64,000 bases of DNA from positions 2,666,001 through 2,730,000 of the forward strand of contig NZ_CP107869.1 in the NCBI RefSeq assembly GCF_036013645.1, written 5' to 3'. This DNA is from Streptomyces sp. NBC_00490. Lineage in GTDB: Bacteria; Actinomycetota; Actinomycetes; Streptomycetales; Streptomycetaceae. The translations under genes were made by a program, and so were the position numbers. Positions 24,919 to 33,913 of this stretch are shown one piece after another; position 1 is the stretch's first letter; each line of letters starts with the position of its first letter. Below the pieces are notes generated by a model, which was given only the letters and a program-made list of their open reading frames with translations, was not told where the DNA came from and did not search any database.

Positions 24919-25713
24919 TTATGCGGCTGCCCGTGCCTTGCGGTAGAGCACCGCGCCCGCCAGCAGCGCGCCCGCCCCGACCGGGAGGGTGAGCCCCAGC
25001 GGGAGGTCGCTGCCCGTGTGGGCGAGCTGGGCCTCGCCGTGCGGCTGGGCGACCGTCTGCGTACCGGGGTGGTTGCCGCCCGGCGAGCCCGGCGTCTGCC
25101 CGCCCGAGGACGGCGGGGTGCCGGGGGATCCGGGGGTGCCCGGCTCCACGGGGTTGCCCGGGTTGTTCGGCTGCCCGGGGTTGCCGGGCTGGTCCGGGCC
25201 GCCGGGGGGCGTCTGGCCGCCGCCCGGAGGTGTGCCGGGGTGCCCACCGCCGGAGCCGTCGTTCGCGCAGTCGTTGCCCGTGGCGGGGTTGCCGATCCCG
25301 ATGATGTCGACGCTGTTGCCGCAGACGTTCACCGGGACGTCCACCGGGGCCTCGACGTGGTTGCCGGAGCCGACGCCCGGCGAGCCGCTCGCGTGACCGT
25401 CGGACGACGAACCGCCGCCGCCGGAGCCACCGCCGTACCCACCGTCGTCGCCGTACCCGCCGGACGATCCGCTGGTGTTGGCGCACTTGTTGCCCATGGC
25501 CGGGTTGAGCACCCCGACCACGTCGACGGTGTTGCCGCAGACGTTCACCGGCGCGTGCACCGGCGCCTGCACCGTGTTGCCCGACAGTACGCCGGGCGAG
25601 TTCGAGCTCGATCCGTTCGCGGCCGAGTCGGCGTGGGCGGCACCGCCCGCGGCGGCGATCACGCCGGTCGCGGCCGCCACGGTCATCAGGCCTTTGCGGG
25701 TGACCTGTCGCAT
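24919..25713 (-). CDS. chpC: long chaplin, cell-wall anchored
   Basis: Sortase-anchored long chaplin of 264 residues, a hydrophobic surface protein that lets aerial hyphae leave the aqueous phase. A signal peptide (RKGLMTVAAATGVIAAAGGAAHA) precedes two chaplin domains, each with the pair of conserved cysteines: VNVCGNTVDVVGVLNPAMGNKC and VNVCGNSVDIIGIGNPATGNDC. A Gly/Ser linker and a long Pro/Gly-rich wall-spanning region follow, then the sorting signal LAHTG, a hydrophobic segment and the tail RKARAAA. Adjacent to the short chaplin chpH in the same direction, the order seen in S. coelicolor (chpC/chpH); I use chpC on that synteny. ChpA or ChpB are the alternatives by architecture. Confidence 0.92.
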   Translation of the reverse strand: MRQVTRKGLMTVAAATGVIAAAGGAAHADSAANGSSSNSPGVLSGNTVQAPVHAPVNVCGNTVDVVGVLNPAMGNKCANTSGSSGGYGDDGGYGGGSGGGGSSSDGHASGSPGVGSGNHVEAPVDVPVNVCGNSVDIIGIGNPATGNDCANDGSGGGHPGTPPGGGQTPPGGPDQPGNPGQPNNPGNPVEPGTPGSPGTPPSSGGQTPGSPGGNHPGTQTVAQPHGEAQLAHTGSDLPLGLTLPVGAGALLAGAVLYRKARAAA

Positions 25714-25837
25714 TCCTGAATTCCCCCTGCCTTTTCGATTCCGACCTGCAATCCTCGTGAAAAGACCGGTCGGCCCCGGAGCGCATGGCGCGCGCTCCGA
25801 GGCCGGCGGGTGTCAAACGACCCTCAGCGGATCGATG

Positions 25838-26071
25838 TCACTTGTTGATGCAGGTGTTGCCGAAGGCAGGGTTCAGCAGACCGATCACGGAGATCGTGTT
25901 GCCGCACACGTTCACCGGGACGTGGACGGGCACCTGAACAACGTTGCCGGACAGGACACCCGGGGAGTGCACCGCGGCACCCTGGGCACCCGCGTCGGCG
26001 ACGGCCAGGCCCGCACCCGCGAGAACCAGGCCACCAGTGGCAGCCGCAGCGGCGACGACCTTCTTGATCAT
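25838..26071 (-). CDS. chpH: short chaplin
   Basis: Secreted short chaplin of 77 residues: signal peptide (MIKKVVAAAAATGGLVLAGAGLAVADA) plus a single chaplin domain GVLSGNVVQVPVHVPVNVCGN...GLLNPAFGNTC with the two disulfide cysteines, ending INK. Such proteins self-assemble into amyloid-like films on the surface of aerial hyphae and spores and work with the sortase-anchored long chaplins. A very strong ribosome site (AAGGAGGAAT) precedes the ATG. The 124-bp gap to chpC has room for a separate chpC promoter, and each gene is probably transcribed from its own developmental promoter. Confidence 0.94.
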   Translation of the reverse strand: MIKKVVAAAAATGGLVLAGAGLAVADAGAQGAAVHSPGVLSGNVVQVPVHVPVNVCGNTISVIGLLNPAFGNTCINK

Positions 26072-26229
26072 TATTCCTCCTTGTTGGCAAAAGCGACCTC
26101 GTGTTGCCGATCGCATCACCTGTAACGAGGAGGGAGTAATGAAGCTACGAGCCTATGAGTGCATTCACCCTTCTCATTCGTTTCCGTACGGGCTGTCGAA
26201 TTGCGGCGTCAATTCTCGGCCTGCCGCCG

Positions 26230-27555
26230 TCAGGACGCGTCGATGAACCGGTCGAGCACCCGCACACCGAACTTGAGTCCCTCCACGGGCACGCGCTCGT
26301 CGATGCCGTGGAACATTCCGGCGAAGTCGAGCTCCGGCGGCAGCTGGAGCGGCGCGAAGCCGAAGCAGCGGATGCCGAGGTCGTCGAAGGACTTGGCGTC
26401 GGTGCCGCCGGAGAGCATGTAGGGCACGGCGCGGGCGATCGGGTCCTCGGCGCTCAGGGCGACCTGCATGGCGTCGACGAGCCTGCCGTCGAAGTCGGTC
26501 TCCAGGGCCTTGTCGCCGTGCACGTCCTCGCGGCGCACGCGCGGACCGAGGATGCGGTCGAGGTCGGCGAGGAACTCCTCCTCGTAGCCGGGCAAAAAGC
26601 GCCCGTCGACGTGGGCGGTGGCCTGGCCGGGGATGACGTTGACCTTGTAGCCGGCGCCGAGCATGGTGGGCGCCGCCGAGTTCCGCAGCGTGGCGCCGAC
26701 CATCTTGGCGATGCCGCCGAGCTTGGCGAGGGTCTCGTCCATGTTCTCGGGGTCGAGCTCGGTGCCGAGCGCGTCGGAGAGCTCGTCGAGGAAGGACCGC
26801 ACGGTCTTGGTTACCCGCACCGGCCACGTGTGCCGCCCGAGCCGGCCGACGGCCTCGCACAGCTCGGTGATCGCGTTGTCGTTGTTCGTCATCGAACCGT
26901 GTCCGGCCGTGCCGTCCACGGTGAGCCGCATCCAGTGCATGCCCTTCTGGGCGGTCTCGACCAGGTAGAGCCGCAGGTTCTCGTTGACGGTGAAGGAGAA
27001 CCCGCCGACCTCGCCGATCGCCTCGGTGACGCCCTCGAAGAGATCGGGGTGCTTGTCGACGAGGTACCGGGCGCCGTAGGTGCCGCCCGCCTCCTCGTCG
27101 GCGAGGAAGGCGAGGACGATGTCGCGCGGGGGCTTGCGGCCGCTGCGCAGCCGGTCGCGGACGACCGCGAGGGTCATCGCGTCCATGTCCTTCATGTCGA
27201 CGGCGCCCCGTCCCCACACGCATCCGTCGGCGATCTCGCCGGAGAAGGGGTGGTGGGTCCAGTCCGCCGCGTTGGCCGGTACGACGTCGGTGTGCCCGTG
27301 GATGAGCAGGGCCGGCTTGGAGGGGTCCTCGCCCTCGATGCGGGCGACCGTGGAGGCGCGTCCCTGGTGCGACTCGAAGATCTGCGGGTCGAGGCCCACC
27401 TCCGCGAGCTTCTCGGCGACGTACTCGGCCGCCTTGCGCTCGCCCGGGCCCGAGTGGTCGCCGTAGTTGCTGGTGTCGATCCGGATCAGCTCACGGCAGA
27501 GGTCCACGACCTCGTCCTCGCCGGTGACGTGCCTGGTCGTGTCCGTCCCGCTCAC
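26230..27555 (-). CDS. M20 family metallopeptidase
   Basis: Cytosolic zinc amidohydrolase/peptidase of the M20 family (ArgE/DapE/CPG2 type), about 441 residues. Metal-site motifs: LLIHGHTDVVPA (first His, with the catalytic Asp two residues on), GRGAVDMKDMDAM (bridging Asp), FLADEEAGGTYGARYLV (catalytic Glu pair), then the dimerisation domain (GTAGHGSMTNNDNAI) and the last His in GMFHGIDERVPVEGL. Start chosen at the GTG (27555) preceded by GGGAGGAAG; a GTG seven codons upstream is also in frame. Substrate not predictable; not obviously linked to the chaplins. Confidence 0.92.
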   Translation of the reverse strand: MSGTDTTRHVTGEDEVVDLCRELIRIDTSNYGDHSGPGERKAAEYVAEKLAEVGLDPQIFESHQGRASTVARIEGEDPSKPALLIHGHTDVVPANAADWTHHPFSGEIADGCVWGRGAVDMKDMDAMTLAVVRDRLRSGRKPPRDIVLAFLADEEAGGTYGARYLVDKHPDLFEGVTEAIGEVGGFSFTVNENLRLYLVETAQKGMHWMRLTVDGTAGHGSMTNNDNAITELCEAVGRLGRHTWPVRVTKTVRSFLDELSDALGTELDPENMDETLAKLGGIAKMVGATLRNSAAPTMLGAGYKVNVIPGQATAHVDGRFLPGYEEEFLADLDRILGPRVRREDVHGDKALETDFDGRLVDAMQVALSAEDPIARAVPYMLSGGTDAKSFDDLGIRCFGFAPLQLPPELDFAGMFHGIDERVPVEGLKFGVRVLDRFIDAS

Positions 27556-27742
27556 GCTGCTTCCTCCCGCTGTCACTGCTGGTGGTTCCCCTCATCCTCC
27601 CTCTCCGACCGGCCGCGCCCAAGGGCGGACCCGGCCCGTCACACACCGTTCACGACGGGACGAGGGGGTGATCGGGGCACCTCGAAAGCCTGGTAATGTT
27701 TCCTCTGTCGCCGCGAGGGGAACCCCGCGCGACAGACACCTT

Positions 27743-27830
27743 GTCCGGGTGGCGGAATGGCAGACGCGCTAGCTTGAGGTGCTAGTGCCCTTTATCGGGC
27801 GTGGGGGTTCAAGTCCCCCCTCGGACACCA
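27743..27830 (+). tRNA. tRNA-Leu (anticodon GAG)
   Basis: 88 nt including an encoded CCA. The acceptor stem GTCCGGG pairs with CTCGGAC (one G-U). The anticodon arm is CTAGC-TTGAGGT-GCTAG with GAG as anticodon. A long class II variable arm (TGCCCTTTATCGGGCGT) and the T-arm GGGGGTTCAAGTCCCCC follow. It reads CUC leucine codons. Confidence 0.97.
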
Positions 27831-27834
27831 GCTG

Positions 27835-27860
27835 AAACCCCTGTTGATCAGGGGTTTTTT
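27835..27860 (+). terminator. intrinsic terminator of the tRNA-Leu gene
   Basis: 9-bp stem AAACCCCTG/CAGGGGTTT with a 5-base loop, followed by a T run, starting 5 bp after the tRNA. It is one of few classical T-tailed terminators in the window. Confidence 0.9.
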
Positions 27861-28237
27861 GCTTTTCCGGCGACGGCATGACATCCCGCGCGGCCCGCAG
27901 CGGACCACCCGCGCGATCACCGGCGTGAACGGCACCCCAAGAACCAATGAATTCGAGGCGTACGCCAGGCAAACAAAAGCACCAACTCGGCCTGTTCTCG
28001 GAGCTCTTGGGCGATGTGGGGCATGTCTCGTCCGAAGCGCGGACCCGCAGGTCAGAGAGGGTGCGGCCCGATCAAGCGCCCACCCGGACGGGCCCTCTGC
28101 GGTGGCCGCTCCCCCGGCTCGGACCTAGCGTCGTACTAAAATTTCCGGCTTGTTACGGAGCTGGACCCGGACAACCCCAGGCAGACCTGCGGGCCCGCCA
28201 GCGCCCCGGGGCTTCCGGGTTCGAGACGCGAGGACCG
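27861..28237 (+). other. 377-bp non-coding stretch upstream of the Pls-type synthetase
   Basis: No convincing gene: the open frames here lack ribosome sites and recognisable products. AT-rich spots TACTAAAATTT (28135-28145) and AATGAATTC (about 27946-27954) stand out. The first could be part of a -10 element about 95 bp before the synthetase ATG. A long leader or regulatory region is possible. Confidence 0.4.
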
Positions 28238-31200
28238 ATGGCAGCCACACACGAGAGCAGTGCTCTCGGCCTGCTCGAGGACGAGATCCGCGAGCGGTTC
28301 GGCGATACGGCACGTTTCTCCGGGGGCCCCGCGGCCTCTCCGCGCACCCTCGTCGACGTCTTCGACGCAGCCGTGCGGTCCTACCCGGACGAGCCCGCGC
28401 TGGACGACGGTACGACCTGTCTGACCTACCGTGCGCTCGCCGTGGAGGTCGAGCGGCTGCGCCGCGGGCTCGCGGACGCCGGGGTCGGGCTCGGCGACCG
28501 GGTGGGCGTCCGCGTTCCGTCCGGGACCAACGACCTCTACATCGCGATTCTCGCCGTGCTCGCCGCCGGTGCCGCCTACGTCCCCGTGGACGCCGAGGAC
28601 CCGGACGAGCGGGCCGAGTTGGTGTTCGGGGAGGCGGGTGTACGGGCCGTCGTCGGGGCCGGTCACGAACTGACCGTCACCGGACGCAGCGAGGTCTCCG
28701 CCGCGCGGCCCGGCGTCGAGCACGACGCGTGGATCATCTTCACCTCCGGATCGACGGGGAAGCCCAAGGGCGTCGCCGTGAGTCACCGCAGTGCCGCCGC
28801 GTTCGTGGACGCCGAGGCCGCGCTGTTCCTCACGGACGATCCCATCGGTCCGGCTGACAGGGTCATGGCGGGGCTGTCGGTCGCCTTCGACGCGTCCTGC
28901 GAGGAGATGTGGCTGGCATGGCGGTACGGGGCCTGTCTGGTGCCGGTGCCGCGTGCGCAGGTCAGGAGCGGTGCCGATCTGGGGCCCTGGCTGGTGGAGC
29001 AGGAGATCACCGTCGTGTCGACGGTGCCGACGCTGGCCGCGCTCTGGGAGCCGGAGACCCTCAACGACGTGCGGCTGCTCATCTTCGGCGGTGAGGCCTG
29101 CCCGCCCGAGCTGGTGCAGCGGCTGGTGACCGAGGGGCGCGAGGTCTGGAACACGTACGGGCCGACCGAGGCGACCGTCGTGGCCTGTGCCTCGCTGATG
29201 AGCGGCGAGGAGCCCATCCGGATCGGGCTGCCGCTGGACGGCTGGGAGCTGGCCGTCGTCGACGAGGCCGGGGCGCCGGTACCGATGGGCGCCACCGGTC
29301 AGTTGGTGATCGGCGGCGTCGGGCTCGCCCGGTACCTGGACGCCGAGAAGGACGCGGAGAAGTACGCGCCGCTGGAGTCGCTGGGCTGGGAACGGGCGTA
29401 CCGCAGCGGTGACCTCGTCAAGGCGGAGCCGGAGGGGCTGGTCTTCCTCGGGCGGGCCGACGAGCAGATCAAGCTCGGTGGGCGTCGTATCGAGCTCGGC
29501 GAGGTCGACGCCGCTCTCCAGGCGTTGCCGGGAGTCGCGGGAGCGGCCGCCGCCGTGCGCACCGCCCGCAGCGGCAACCAGCTCCTCGTCGGCTACGTCG
29601 TCACGCAGGACGGCTGGGACCAGGCGACGGCCGTCGAGAAGTTGCGGGCCGAACTGCCCGCGGCCCTGGTGCCGTTGCTGGCGCCGGTCGACGAGCTGCC
29701 GACCCGGACCTCGGGCAAGGTGGACCGTGCCGCCCTGCCGTGGCCGCTGGAGAACCTCCAGACCAGCGGTCCCGCCGAGCAGCTCTACGGCACCGAGGCA
29801 TGGCTCGCCGAGCAGTGGAGCGAGGTGCTCGGCATCCCCGTGTCGAGTGCGCGGGACGACTTCTTCGCGATCGGCGGCAGCAGCCTCGCCGCCGCCCAGC
29901 TCACCACCCGGCTGCGCGCCCGCTATCCGAGCGCGGCCGTCCTGGACATCTACCAGCAGCCCGTGCTGCGGAAGTTGGCGCGGCACCTGGAGAAGTCGGC
30001 GCAGGACGACGGGGCCGCGCGAATCGTCGCCCCGGTCCCGGTGCGCGCCCAGGTGATCCAACTCCTCGCCATGATCCCTCTGTTCACCCTGCTAGGGCTG
30101 CGCTGGACCGTGGTCCTGGCCGCGCTGGGCAACGTACTGCCCTACGCGTGGCTGCCGACCGCCTCCTGGTGGCTGGTCGGGGCGGCGGCGCTGGTGCTGT
30201 TCAGCCCGCCCGGCCGGCTCGCGATCGCGGCGGGCGGGGCGCGGCTGCTGCTGCGGGGTGTGCGGCCGGGACGGTACGCACGCGGTGGCGGTGTGCATCT
30301 GCGGCTGTGGGCGGCCGAGCGGCTGGCGGAGTTCAGCGGGGCGACCTCGCTGACCGGGTCGTGGCTGGAGCGGTACGCGCGGGCGCTGGGCGCCAGGATC
30401 GGCCCTGATGCCGACCTGCACTCGCTGCCGCCGGTGACCGGCATGCTCAAGCTGGGCCGGGGTGCGGCCGTCGAGTCCGAGGTGGACCTGTCCGGGTGGT
30501 GGCTGGACGGCGACCGGCTGGAGATCGGCCCGGTCAGGGTGGGCGCGCACGCGGTCGTCGGGACGCGCAGCATCCTCTTCCCGGGTGCGCGGGTCGGCAA
30601 GCGGGCCGAGGTGGCACCGGGTTCGGCGGTCACCGGGCAGGTCCCCACCGGTCAGCGCTGGGCGGGCGCGCCCGCGGTCAAGCTGGGCAAGGCCAAGCGG
30701 AACTGGCCCAAGGAGCGGCCGCGCAAGGGCACGTACTGGCGGGTGATGTACGGCGTGGCGGGCTTCGCGCTCACCGCGCTGCCGGTGCTGGCCGGGGTGG
30801 TGGCGTTCCTGCTCGGTCGCGTGGTCTTCACGCCGGACGCGCCCCTGACGGGCGCCGCCGCGGCCCTCGTACCGGCGACGCTCGCCTTCGGGCTGGCGTA
30901 CGCGCTGCTGATCCTGGTCGCCGTACGACTGCTCAGCCTGCGGCTGCGGGAGGGGACGCATCCGACCCACAGCCGGATCGGGTGGCAGGCGTGGACGGTC
31001 ACGCAGCTGATGGACCGCTCGCGCGAGACCCTCTTCCCGCTGTACGCCGGGCTGGTCACGCCGGTGTGGCTGCGGCTGCTCGGGATGCGGATCGGGCGGG
31101 GTGCCGAGGTGTCGACCGTGCTCGCCCTGCCGAGTCTGACCACGGTCGGCGAGGGCGCGTTCCTCGCCGACGACACGCTGACCGCCCCGTACGAGCTCGG

Positions 31201-32089
31201 TGGCGGCTGGATGCGGATCGGGCGGGCGGAGATCGGGCGGCGGGCGTTCCTCGGGAACTCGGGGATGACCGCGCCGGGGCGGTCCGTGCCGGACGGCGGG
31301 CTCGTCGGGGTGCTGTCGGCGACGCCGAAGAAGGCGAAGAAGGGCAGCTCGTATCTGGGACTGCCGCCGGTGAAGCTGCCGCGGGCCGCCGCCGGAGGGG
31401 ACCAGAGCCGGACGTACGACCCGCCCGCGCGGCTGCTGTGGGCGCGCGGTCTGGTCGAGCTGTGCCGGATCGTGCCGGTGTTCTGCTCGGCGGCGATCGG
31501 GGTGCTGACGGTGGCGGCGCTGTGTGCGCTGGGTGTGTGGGCGTGGGCGCTGGCGGGCCTGGTGCTGCTCGCGGCGGGTGCCGCGGCCGGGCTGGTGTCC
31601 GTGGTCGCGAAGTGGCTGCTCGTGGGGCGGCACCGCAGTGGGGAGCATCCGCTGTGGAGCGGCTTCGTGTGGCGCAACGAGCTCGCGGACACGTTCGTCG
31701 AGGTCGTGGCGGTGCCGTGGCTGGCCGGTTCCGTGCCCGGTACGCCGCTGATGACGGCGTGGCTGCGAGGGCTCGGTGCGCGCATCGGCAAGGGCGTCTG
31801 GGTGGAGAGCTACTGGCTGCCGGAGACGGATCTGGTGACCCTGGAGGACGGGGCGACGGTGAACCGGGGCTGTGTGCTCCAGACGCACCTCTTCCACGAC
31901 CGGATCTTGCGGACGGATACTGTGGTCCTCCGTGAGGGCGCGACGCTGGGTCCTGGCGGGATCGTGCTGCCCGGCAGCACGATCGGGGCCCGGACGACCT
32001 TGGGTCCCGCGTCGCTCGTCATGGCAGCGGAGTCCGTCCCCGACGACACCCGTTGGCTCGGCAACCCGATCGAGGCATGGCGTCCCTGA
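28238..32089 (+). CDS. Pls/PosA-type single-module nonribosomal peptide synthetase
   Basis: 1283-residue membrane synthetase. An adenylation domain (about 40-500: IIFTSGSTGKPKG, IFGGEACPPEL, NTYGPTEATVV, YRSGDLVK, GRRIELGEVDAAL, TSGKVDRAALP) is followed by a carrier domain (DDFFAIGGSSLAAAQL, pantetheine Ser about 547). Then come about six membrane helices interleaved with three left-handed beta-helix/acetyltransferase-like segments (for example HAVVGTRSILFPGARVGKRAEVAPGS; LREGATLGPGGIVLPGSTIG). This is the layout of epsilon-poly-lysine synthetase, in which the C-terminal part condenses monomers iteratively. There is no ordinary condensation or thioesterase domain. Residues at the ten specificity positions read D-A-E-S-I-G-T-V-V-K, close to lysine codes. 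The gene overlaps the M1 peptidase start. Product unknown. Confidence 0.88.
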   Translation: MAATHESSALGLLEDEIRERFGDTARFSGGPAASPRTLVDVFDAAVRSYPDEPALDDGTTCLTYRALAVEVERLRRGLADAGVGLGDRVGVRVPSGTNDLYIAILAVLAAGAAYVPVDAEDPDERAELVFGEAGVRAVVGAGHELTVTGRSEVSAARPGVEHDAWIIFTSGSTGKPKGVAVSHRSAAAFVDAEAALFLTDDPIGPADRVMAGLSVAFDASCEEMWLAWRYGACLVPVPRAQVRSGADLGPWLVEQEITVVSTVPTLAALWEPETLNDVRLLIFGGEACPPELVQRLVTEGREVWNTYGPTEATVVACASLMSGEEPIRIGLPLDGWELAVVDEAGAPVPMGATGQLVIGGVGLARYLDAEKDAEKYAPLESLGWERAYRSGDLVKAEPEGLVFLGRADEQIKLGGRRIELGEVDAALQALPGVAGAAAAVRTARSGNQLLVGYVVTQDGWDQATAVEKLRAELPAALVPLLAPVDELPTRTSGKVDRAALPWPLENLQTSGPAEQLYGTEAWLAEQWSEVLGIPVSSARDDFFAIGGSSLAAAQLTTRLRARYPSAAVLDIYQQPVLRKLARHLEKSAQDDGAARIVAPVPVRAQVIQLLAMIPLFTLLGLRWTVVLAALGNVLPYAWLPTASWWLVGAAALVLFSPPGRLAIAAGGARLLLRGVRPGRYARGGGVHLRLWAAERLAEFSGATSLTGSWLERYARALGARIGPDADLHSLPPVTGMLKLGRGAAVESEVDLSGWWLDGDRLEIGPVRVGAHAVVGTRSILFPGARVGKRAEVAPGSAVTGQVPTGQRWAGAPAVKLGKAKRNWPKERPRKGTYWRVMYGVAGFALTALPVLAGVVAFLLGRVVFTPDAPLTGAAAALVPATLAFGLAYALLILVAVRLLSLRLREGTHPTHSRIGWQAWTVTQLMDRSRETLFPLYAGLVTPVWLRLLGMRIGRGAEVSTVLALPSLTTVGEGAFLADDTLTAPYELGGGWMRIGRAEIGRRAFLGNSGMTAPGRSVPDGGLVGVLSATPKKAKKGSSYLGLPPVKLPRAAAGGDQSRTYDPPARLLWARGLVELCRIVPVFCSAAIGVLTVAALCALGVWAWALAGLVLLAAGAAAGLVSVVAKWLLVGRHRSGEHPLWSGFVWRNELADTFVEVVAVPWLAGSVPGTPLMTAWLRGLGARIGKGVWVESYWLPETDLVTLEDGATVNRGCVLQTHLFHDRILRTDTVVLREGATLGPGGIVLPGSTIGARTTLGPASLVMAAESVPDDTRWLGNPIEAWRP

Positions 32090-33507
32090 ACGCCGGCCAC
32101 TCGGCACGGGAGGGCGGTGCACCCGAGCGGAGTGGCGGCATGGCACAGGGAGCAGACACAGCGGTGGCGGTTCAGCAGGCGGCGGGTACGGACCCGTATT
32201 TCCCGGAGAACGGTGACGCGCGGTACCGGGTGCACCGGTACGAGCTCGCGCTGGACTACCGCCCGGGCCCGAACCGGCTGTCGGGCACGGCCCGGATCAA
32301 CGCCATAGCGGGACGGTCGCCGCTGGGCGAGTTCTTCCTGAACCTGGCCGACTTCAAGGTCGGCCGGGTGCGGGTGGACGGCCGGCAGCCGCAGTACACG
32401 CACCGCGGCGGCAAGCTGCGGATCCGGCCCGCGAAGCCGGTCCGGCCGGGGGCCGCGTTCACGGTCGAGGTGCACTGGGCGGGCAATCCCAAGCCGGTGA
32501 ACAGCCCGTGGGGCGGCCTGGGCTGGGAGGAGCTGGAGGACGGAGCGCTGGTGGCGAGCCAGCCGGTCGGGGCGCCGTCCTGGTACCCGTGCAACGACCG
32601 GCCCGCGGACAAGGCGTCGTACCAGATCTCCATCACGACGCCGTCGGCGTACTCGGTGGTGGCGGGCGGGCGGCTGCTGACCCGTACCACGAAGGCCTCC
32701 ACGACGACCTGGGTGTACGAGCAGTCGGCGCCGACGTCCAGCTATCTGGTGGGGCTGTCGATCGGCAAGTACCAGACGGTGCTGCTGGGCGACCCGGGGC
32801 TTGGCGGGGTGCCGCAGCACGGGCACATCCCGTCGCATCTGCTCCCGCGGTTCTCCAGGGACTTCGCGCGGCAGCCGCAGATGATGGACCTGTTCCAGGA
32901 GCTGTTCGGCCCGTACCCCTTCGACGAGTACGCGGTCGTGGTGACGGAGGAGGAGCTCGATGTCCCCGTCGAGGCACAGGGGTTGTCGCTGTTCGGCGCC
33001 AACCATGTGGACGGGGCGCGGGGTTCGGAGCGGCTGGTCGCGCACGAGCTGGCCCACCAGTGGTTCGGCAACAGCGTGTCCATCGCGGACTGGCGGCACA
33101 TCTGGCTGAACGAGGGGTTCGCGAAGTACGCCGAGTGGCTGTGGTCGGAGCGGTCGGGCGGGCGGACGGCCCAGCAACTCGCCGCCGCCGCGCATCGGTT
33201 GCTGTCGGGGCTCCCGCAGGATCTGAAGCTGGCCGATCCGGGCCGCAAGTCGATGTTCGACGACCGGCTCTACGAACGGGGCGGGCTGACCGTGCACGCG
33301 GTGCGGTGCGCGATGGGCGACGTGGCCTTCTTCCGCATGCTGCGGGGGTGGGCGGGGCTGCACCGGAGCGGGGCCGTGACCACGCCGACGTTCACCGCGC
33401 ACGCCTCGCGCTTCTCGGCCGAGCCGCTGGACGAGGTGTTCCAGGCGTGGGTGTACGGGGCGGCGCTGCCACCGGTGCCTGTGCCGGAGACACGGGCGGC
33501 CGGCTAG
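32077..33507 (+). CDS. M1 family zinc aminopeptidase-like protein
   Basis: Metallopeptidase of the M1 (gluzincin) family, about 476 residues. HELAHQWFGN (HEXXH) near residue 322 is followed by the third ligand Glu in NEGFAKYAEW. The N-terminal beta domain (YRVHRYELALDYRPGPNRLSGTARI; SQPVGAPSWYPCNDRPADKASYQI) is present, while the long C-terminal helical domain of PepN-type enzymes is absent, as in the short M1 group. Starts are uncertain: ATG 32077 overlaps the end of the synthetase gene and suggests coupling; ATG 32140 is an alternative. Known epsilon-poly-lysine-degrading enzymes are M1-like, so its pairing with a Pls-type synthetase is suggestive. Confidence 0.88.
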   Translation: MASLNAGHSAREGGAPERSGGMAQGADTAVAVQQAAGTDPYFPENGDARYRVHRYELALDYRPGPNRLSGTARINAIAGRSPLGEFFLNLADFKVGRVRVDGRQPQYTHRGGKLRIRPAKPVRPGAAFTVEVHWAGNPKPVNSPWGGLGWEELEDGALVASQPVGAPSWYPCNDRPADKASYQISITTPSAYSVVAGGRLLTRTTKASTTTWVYEQSAPTSSYLVGLSIGKYQTVLLGDPGLGGVPQHGHIPSHLLPRFSRDFARQPQMMDLFQELFGPYPFDEYAVVVTEEELDVPVEAQGLSLFGANHVDGARGSERLVAHELAHQWFGNSVSIADWRHIWLNEGFAKYAEWLWSERSGGRTAQQLAAAAHRLLSGLPQDLKLADPGRKSMFDDRLYERGGLTVHAVRCAMGDVAFFRMLRGWAGLHRSGAVTTPTFTAHASRFSAEPLDEVFQAWVYGAALPPVPVPETRAAG

Positions 33508-33526
33508 TTCCGGGAGAATGACGGCC

Positions 33527-33901
33527 ATGAGTACGCGTTCCTGCCCCTGCGGCCTGCCCGAGCCCTACGCCAAGTGCTGCGGCCGCTATCACTCCGGTGC
33601 CGCCGCGGCGCCGACCGCCGAGGCGCTGATGCGGTCCCGCTACTGCGCCTTCGTCCAGCAGGACGCCGCCTATCTGCTGCGGACCTGGCATCCGCGGACC
33701 CGGCCCGCGAGTGTCGACTTCGACGCGGGCCTGCGGTGGACCGGTCTGGAGATCCTCGGCACGGGTGACGGGTCGGCGTTCCACTCGGTCGGGACGGTGA
33801 CCTTCCGGGCCTCGTTCAGGGGCGGGTCGCTGCATGAGCGGAGCCGGTTCGAGTGGGTGGACGGGGCGTGGGTGTATGTGGACGGGGAGTTCCTGGACTG
33901 A
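33527..33901 (+). CDS. YchJ/UPF0225 family protein
   Basis: Small protein of about 124 residues. The N-terminus has the SEC-C-like zinc knuckle CPCGLPEPYAKCC, followed by the family signature ALMRSRYCAFVQQDAAYLLRTWHP and an NTF2-like domain (FRASFRGGSLHERSRFEWVDGAWVYVDG). Homologues are widespread and uncharacterised. The ATG at 33527 has GGGAG at suitable distance; an ATG at 33518 sits too close to it. It ends 12 bp from the convergent gluconate regulator gene. Confidence 0.9.
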   Translation: MSTRSCPCGLPEPYAKCCGRYHSGAAAAPTAEALMRSRYCAFVQQDAAYLLRTWHPRTRPASVDFDAGLRWTGLEILGTGDGSAFHSVGTVTFRASFRGGSLHERSRFEWVDGAWVYVDGEFLD

Positions 33902-33913
33902 GCCGCCGGCGGC

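Noticed and set aside
26072..26130. CGTTAC on the minus strand at 26122-26127 as -35 of a BldN-type chaplin promoter
   Set aside because: The sequence 16 bases downstream does not match the expected -10 (CGTTGA-like), so the call could not be supported.
28238..33507. A full NRPS biosynthetic gene cluster
   Set aside because: Only one synthetase and one peptidase are present; no tailoring, MbtH, phosphopantetheinyl transferase or export genes adjoin, so a complete classical cluster is not supported.
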